Made by a program: the position numbers and the translations under genes. Below the pieces are notes generated by a model. The model made no database searches. It was not told the origin of the DNA and saw nothing but the letters and a program-made list of their open reading frames with translations. Shown here in pieces: positions 59,319-64,000 of a stretch of DNA of 64,000 bases (position 1 is the stretch's first letter; every line of letters begins with the position of its first letter). The stretch comes from Hanleya hanleyi (lineage: Eukaryota > Mollusca > Polyplacophora > Lepidopleurida > Hanleyidae). The DNA is taken from the NCBI GenBank assembly GCA_036873755.1, contig JAVTVY010019576.1, forward strand, positions 1 through 64,000, read 5' to 3'.

Positions 59319-59700
59319 ATGTTAGAAAGAGCACAACGCTAGGTTGACAAATCCATTCAAGGATTCCGAATGCTGACCAGATCCAACATGTGTGTTAGTC
59401 TCCTTGGGTGGAGTTGAGGCACATATTGATAATAAAAAGCTACAATTTCTGGGACGATTGTGTACACTGGACACTAAAAAAATGCCCCAAAATATATTTT
59501 TAACTAGACTGTACGCATTCTTACTGAACAATGCGATGAACGAGACCAAGTAGGGTTTATCCCAGATATTGTAAAAATAAATAAAAAAAATGACCTGGGA
59601 TAGGTCTCAGACGACTTTACAGATGCTAATTTCCGTCAGTGCAGAAATGGAAACGAATATAGTGTTAAATGGGGTCGGGAAATACGAGGAGCACACTTGG
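59319..59700 (+). pseudogene. LINE reverse transcriptase C-terminal relic
   Basis: Frame pieces MLERAQR, then a stop, then RMLTRSNMCVSLLGWS, then after a frame change VEAHIDNKKLQFLGRLCTLD. Next come IFLTRLYAFLL and a 'GFIPDI'-like end in another frame. This order resembles the region after the palm in CR1-like non-LTR reverse transcriptases of marine invertebrates. Several stops and at least one frameshift show it is dead. The clade is a guess. Confidence 0.55.
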
Positions 59701-59879
59701 CTGCAGAGGATACACATAGATAATGATTTTAATAGATTCGAAAAAATACAAAAAAAGTAAACAAATTGTGATGTTCCTTCATAAATATGAGTGACATTAA
59801 CCTCAGTGTATATTTACATGAATTTACTGTCTGGGAACTCTTACATGTGAGTAGTATACAAAGAGTCTTTACTGTCACT

Positions 59880-60195
59880 GGCCTCTCACTGCGCATGCGC
59901 AGAACTTGGGTTGACGTCAGAAGTGAGGGGGTGCGCATGCGTGAGGGTTGTGTGGTGGGAGGTGGGTCCAAGATGGCGGCCTGTGTGGATGTGTGGTGGG
60001 AGGTGGGTACAAGATGGCGGCTATTTGGCGGGTGGTGGGAGGTGGGTATCGCCATTTTGTACCCACCTCCCACCACACCACCCTTCATCAATTGACGTGG
60101 TGGGAGGTGGGTACAAGATGGCGGCTTGGTTTGAGTGTGGTGGGAGGTGGGTATCCGCCATTTTGTACCCACCTCCGACCACCCATTTTGTGAGT
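59880..60195. repeat. YY1-like motif cluster in direct and inverted repeats
   Basis: GTGGTGGGAGGTGGGTACAA followed by GATGGCGGC occurs in about three to five direct copies (for example around 59,955-60,030 and 60,090-60,125). Inverted copies (GCCATTTTGTACCCACCTCC) lie at about 60,050-60,080 and 60,155-60,180. AAGATGGCGGC is the YY1 consensus. NRF1-like TGCGCATGCGCAGAA at 59,890 and TGACGTCA-like TTGACGTCAGA nearby precede it. Confidence 0.8.
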
Positions 60196-60295
60196 GCAAG
60201 AATGTATTCATCCGCGGTGATGCAGTCATGTCTGGCGGTGATTCGGTCTCGGGAAAAAGCTTCCGCGGAGAAAAAGTAGTCCCTAGATAAAATGG
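60195..60295 (+). repeat. Segment similar to the Polinton left end
   Basis: GAATGTATTCATCCGCGG, TCTGGCGG, ATTCGGTC and AGAAAAAGTAGTCCC match, in the same order, 42,597-42,680 upstream of the first Polinton gene. It is probably a leftover of another copy's left end. Confidence 0.55.
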
Positions 60296-60297
60296 TC

Positions 60298-60830
60298 CGA
60301 TGGGGTCGAGTGAGGTATCAAAGTGAAGCTTAGGTGAGGGGGCATCTAATGGGCTGGGTGTGGGATTGAAATATCGGCATTGTGCGCATGCGCGGTGGCC
60401 GAAGGGTATGAAAATAGCCTTTTTGGAGCTAGGAGATTGACTACTGGTCCAGTGGGGTCGAGTGAGGTATCAAATTGAAGCATTCATGAAGGGGCATCTA
60501 ATGGGCTGGGTGTGGGGTTGAAATATCGGCATTCTGCGCATGCGCGGTGGCCGAAGGGTATGGAAATAGCCGTGTTGGAGCTAGGGGATTGACTACTGGT
60601 CCAGTGGGGTCGAGTAAAGTATCAATGTGAAGCCTATGTGAGGGGGCATGTAATGGGCTGGGTGTGGGGTTGAAATATCGGCATTCTGCGCATGCGCGGT
60701 GACCCAAGGGTATGGAAATAGCCTTTTTGGAGCTAGGGGATTGACTACTGGTCCAGTGGGGTCGAGTGAGGTATCAATGTGAAGCATTCATGAAGGGGCA
60801 TCGGTTGGGCTGGGGTGGGGTTGAACTATA
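60298..60830 (-). repeat. 152-bp tandem array with one NRF1-like site per unit
   Basis: Units start at 60,302, 60,453, 60,606 and 60,758 (GGGGTCGAGTGAGGTATCAA), so the step is 151-153 bp. TGCGCATGCGCG is at 60,382, 60,535 and 60,687. Relative to 48.9-49.8 kb the array is inverted (TTGATACCTCACTCGACCCC in both after reverse complementing). Confidence 0.88.
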
Positions 60831-60894
60831 CCGTTTAGGTGTATTGATGATAATAAAATTTAAAGATCACATGTCCAACACATACTCACATAAT

Positions 60895-60950
60895 GAAAGC
60901 AAGAATCGAACTTGCGTCCCCTCGAGATGAAGGATACCCGTCCAGGTTTC
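60895..60950 (-). other. tRNA-like 3' half
   Basis: On the minus strand GCAAG-TTCGATT-CTTGC forms a perfect T-arm with a pol III B box. No good D-arm or A box is visible, so this is probably a tRNA-derived repeat remnant and not a functional tRNA. Confidence 0.3.
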
Positions 60951-60959
60951 ATTTTTTTG

Positions 60960-62400
60960 AGGTGTACTGAAATGCTCTCTCTAATTTATGCCACGGTATC
61001 TATTTTTACAGCTGTCAACTGTTATGGTTTGGTCACAATGTTGCCATTTTCTCCCCTATATTTAGCGTCCACAAAAAGAAGAGTATATTACAGCAATTAT
61101 GTTCAAGAAAACACCCCGCTAGAAAATTGTCTTCAAATTGTCTGTTGTTGTGGGAGTATAAAAAAATCCTGGTCAACAGGGTCGCGTATATTTCGTGCGA
61201 CGCTATGTTGCCAATGCATTGAAATTTGAATAGGTTGTCTGCATGGGTTTCAACGCAAGTATAGTACTAAAGTCTAGCTTACCTGATAAAAGAGTTTAGT
61301 CCAGATGATCTGGGGCTGTTTTTTTCCTAGGTGGGTATAACACACCATGAAGCCTTCATCACGATGCATTCGTATGCTAAAAAAATATGGGTATCACCAA
61401 CCGTTCCCGTGGAGTAGAATTTCATCCACCAGCTTTCACTGTTGTGGTGCGGGTCGGGGGCGGGAGTTTTGCACTGATGAAAACCAATGTCGTCCTCTCT
61501 CACGAAACCAAACACAAAAATTGACAAATTATACGGACTGCCACGATAAGCGAATGTATGCAACAAATAGCGTTCCGTACTGCAGATGTCCGATAAAATC
61601 CCTCCAGTCAAGGGGGAGGGGGAGTGTTACAGAATGTTGATTCCACAAAACCTGTTCGGTGGCCTACATCATCGTTCAATCGCTGCTCATAAAGGCTGCG
61701 TTCAGCTCACCAGAACTGTATACACTTCGAAATCTGTGAAAGAATATCAATTTTCACGTTTCCTGTCTGATATCACACAAATTTATGCGTCCGCTCGAAC
61801 ACAACACAGTACACTCCCTCGATTACAGTCTACGTGTGACGGGTATACATGCAGGCGATGAATCGTGCAGAGTTTCGTCACATTATTCATCTCAGCGGAC
61901 ACCGAAAGGAAGAAAGTTCCGTTATAAACTGCGACAGAGAATGTTCCCCAGCTCAGAAAACAACACAATGATCAGTGAAATCGTCCTCCGTATGCAGGAC
62001 GCTAACAAAACGCTAACAAAATGGCTGCTCAAGGTCAATTTGCCCGGATAATCGCGCCAGCCAAACCACAGTCCCATCTATACGCTTTGGTGCAAGGGAG
62101 ACAACTCGGACTAGACCAATTCCCAGGCGAAGATCATGTCCGCTATATTTGGCCTGTATGGGTATAGGGGTGGTCGGTTTTTTTTTATGGCTTTTACTAT
62201 GAGCTATGAGGTTGATCATGTAGAATACGATGGAAAAAAACTATCAAAGTACCGGGTAGGCTTGTATATAGATCCATATAGACCCATATACACTCATATA
62301 CTGGGATATTAGTATGTATAAATCCATACGGGGTGGACATGTTGGAGTCTAGGTGGAGCACTAGTGGCCCGATTGGGTAGAGTGAGGTCTTATTTTAAAG
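60960..62400. other. No recognised gene
   Basis: Several open frames of up to about 120 codons on both strands lack domains or splice context. A single inverted copy of the element-end unit (GTGGAGCACTAGTGGCCCGA, then GGTAGAGTGAGGTC) lies at about 62,345-62,400. Confidence 0.4.
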
Positions 62401-62402
62401 CT

Positions 62403-62462
62403 CGCGAGGAAATAAATAAATAAATAAATACATAAATAAATAATAAAAAAAATAAAAAAAAT
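62403..62462. repeat. AAAT microsatellite
   Basis: AAATAAATAAATAAATAAAT continuing into A-rich sequence. Confidence 0.9.
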
Positions 62463-62639
62463 CGGCGAGTAGTAGACGAAGGGAAAATTGGAAAGTACTG
62501 ACCATGCCCCAGAATACTTCATATGCATATCACGGCCTTAAGGCCTATGTAAGATGTAATCTACTTCACAGTTTAGTAGTATAAAAAGCGCAAGTCCTAT
62601 TGACCTTGCCCCTTCCAAAGAAATAAAATCGGCTCTAGT

Positions 62640-63115
62640 TTACAGGAGTATATACGCAGGTGACGTGGGTTGTGACGTCACTTCCGGGTTTTCACTAAAC
62701 ACTACCTTCAAACATAGAAGAGTTCCAATTTTTCCCCTTAGACGTCCGTATGTTCATCCTCCAAACCCACAAGAGTTCCAATGTTCAACCGCCGGGGTGT
62801 TTTCCCGCCCCGCCCCAGCGCCCCGCAGCGCGCGCGCGCGCGCGTCATCCCGCGTCATCCCCGGCAGTGCGCGCGCGCACGCGGGTCAAAAGGTCAAAGG
62901 GTCACCTCCAGGTCAGACGGTCCAATGTCCAATGAGACAATGTTGCGGCATCGCTATAGTCAGAGCTTGAGCACAAAAAAAGGGGGATTCTAGATGAACC
63001 TGGGAAAGATGGGCAGTTCCATTTGGACCAATCAGCGGTCGAGAAAAAGAGCCAATCAGCGGTCGAGAAAAAGAACCAATCAGCGGTCGAACAATCAGCC
63101 AATCGAATTGGGGTA
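62640..63115. promoter_or_regulatory. Second regulatory-type block (CRE, DR1, CCAAT array, CG run)
   Basis: TTGTGACGTCACTTCCGGG (CRE plus ETS-like), then alternating GCGCGCGCGCGCGC at about 62,827-62,845 and again about 62,870-62,880. AAAAGGTCAAAGGGTCA (DR1-like) follows, then three near-identical GCCAATCAGCGGTCGAGAAA units at about 63,030-63,095 plus another CAATCAGCCAATCG. It mirrors the motif set of 42.48-42.78 kb. The alternating CG runs could adopt Z-DNA. Confidence 0.5.
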
Positions 63116-63270
63116 TTCACGGTGTGCTTTCGCTGACGTCCGCGCCTACATCTGGGTTCTTGTACACCCGGGTAATGTTTTTCTGGACATGGATGGGTTA
63201 CCTTTGGCTCCATTCTAGGCCACTGATTGGCTAATACGGTGTTCAAAGCCACTTTCATGCATTATGCTCA

Positions 63271-63830
63271 TAGAACTTATAGTCATAATCTATACGTGTT
63301 GGACGAGTCTCTTCACTCACCGTATACACGTACCTCAATGAAATGCCCGCTCCAAACCTAGACCAAAGACACGTACTTGGTCTGTAGGCTGATTTCATTG
63401 GCTCTCTATTTTTACTATAGTGCTCTTGCATTCTAACCTTGATGGGTTACCTAGAACTTATAGTCATCAACATAATCTATACGTGTTGGACGAGTCTCTT
63501 CACTCACCGTATACACGAACCTCAATGAAATGCCCGCTCCAAACCTAGACCAAAGACACGTACTTGGTCTGTAGGCTGATTTCATTGGCTCTCTATTTTT
63601 ACTATAGTGCTCTTGCATTCTAACCTTGATGGGTTACCTAGAACTTATAGTCATCAACATAATCTATACGTGTTGGACGAGTCTCTTCACTCACCGTATA
63701 CACGTACCTCAATGAAATGCCCGCTCCAAACCTAGACCAAAAACACGTACTTGGTCTGTAGGCTGATTTCATTGGCTCTCTATTTTTTACTATAGTGCTC
63801 TTGCATTCTAAGCTTGATGGGTTACATTTT
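63271..63830. repeat. Three tandem copies of a 187-bp unit
   Basis: TAGAACTTATAGTCAT starts copies near 63,271, 63,452 and 63,639. The first lacks 6 bp (CAACAT). Copies are nearly identical across CTCACCGTATACACG, GAAATGCCCGCTCC and GATTTCATTGGCTCTC. The array sits inside a GATGGGTTAC...CCACTGAT context that is itself seen on both sides (63,192 and 63,818), so it grew by duplication within the element's 3' flank. Confidence 0.92.
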
Positions 63831-63868
63831 GGCCCCATCCTACACCACTGATTTCAGTTTGACTGAAT

Positions 63869-64000
63869 CTCCACATTGGGCATTGATGCATTAGGAATAA
63901 AACACACAAGACAGGGTTTTTTGGTGAGATCTCTTTTTTTTTTTTTTTATTCAGTGAACAACAACAACGTGAGAACAACCACGTGAAAACTCAAGCCCAG
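63869..64000 (-). pseudogene. End of a second, inverted Polinton: protease C-terminus and 3' flank
   Basis: Read on minus, the last bases give a CTGGGCTTGA end that corresponds to the Trp-Ala-stop of the protease at 48,771-48,779 (here TGA instead of TAA). The following sequence matches the flank at 48,780-48,895 (GTTGTTCTCACG, GTTGTTGTTCACTGAA, AGAGATCTCA, CAATGTGGA). The rest of this copy lies beyond the window. Whether its genes are intact cannot be seen. Confidence 0.8.

Noticed and set aside
60895..60950. Functional tRNA gene
   Set aside because: Only a T-arm and B box are convincing; no D-arm/A box or acceptor pairing.
42480..64000. A DNA polymerase B gene of the Polinton
   Set aside because: I looked on both strands and found no frame or decayed motif series typical of protein-primed PolB; absent in this window as far as I can see.

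Overview
This window looks like repeat-rich nuclear DNA of an invertebrate animal, most likely a mollusc and perhaps a gastropod. Three things support this: spliced genes with GT/AG introns, animal transposon families (Kolobok, Polinton/Maverick, LINE fragments), and SINE-like pieces at 55.9-57.3 kb. Those pieces have a TTTAACGTCGC...CAATATTTCAGC motif and a CACTCACTCACT tail, which I associate with molluscan interspersed repeats. The species call rests on motif memory only. There is no sign of bacterial operons, rRNA or CRISPR.

Layout. 1-2.88 kb is a satellite of AT-rich segments separated by GCGCGC boxes. 2.88-4.6 kb is a decayed minus-strand fragment of a Polinton-like element (packaging ATPase plus an unknown gene). 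4.64-4.84 kb is a minisatellite. 5.04-16.45 kb is one large array of about 63 copies of a 179-bp satellite; every unit carries a sequence very close to the core of the CTCF motif, and the array has 3-mer, 11-mer and about 26-mer higher-order duplications. 16.5-19.8 kb has no recognisable gene.

19,847-29,791 is a nearly complete Kolobok DNA transposon with 94-bp terminal inverted repeats and TTAA flanks. It carries two convergent spliced genes: a P2X7 ballast-domain-like protein on the plus strand and a THAP-domain Kolobok transposase of about 756 aa on the minus strand. Both can be modelled without a stop.

29.8-42.4 kb is AT-rich and probably host-like. It holds a 388-bp TRIM-like element whose 147-bp repeats contain a tRNA-like sequence, several foldbacks, and a four-exon minus-strand gene (35,243-41,817). 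That gene is predicted to encode a 275-aa single-pass membrane protein with a signal peptide, a short Thr-rich ectodomain and a tyrosine-motif cytoplasmic tail.

42.5-49.8 kb is a Polinton/Maverick-like element on the plus strand: a dense cis-regulatory block, a putative PC4-like DNA-binding protein, a chromodomain integrase, a membrane protein, a packaging ATPase, a pX-like basic protein, a duplicated virion-type gene, a major capsid protein and an adenain-like protease. The integrase, membrane and basic-protein genes are open. The others carry stops, frameshifts, a tandem duplication or a lost start codon. No DNA polymerase B gene is visible. The last 130 bp of the window are an inverted copy of the end of the protease gene and its 3' flank, so a second element faces the first from beyond the right edge. 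The 49-64 kb stretch between them is a mosaic of element-end repeats carrying NRF1-, YY1-, CRE- and CCAAT-like motifs, LINE reverse-transcriptase relics, a foldback element and an ACATGTAC minisatellite.
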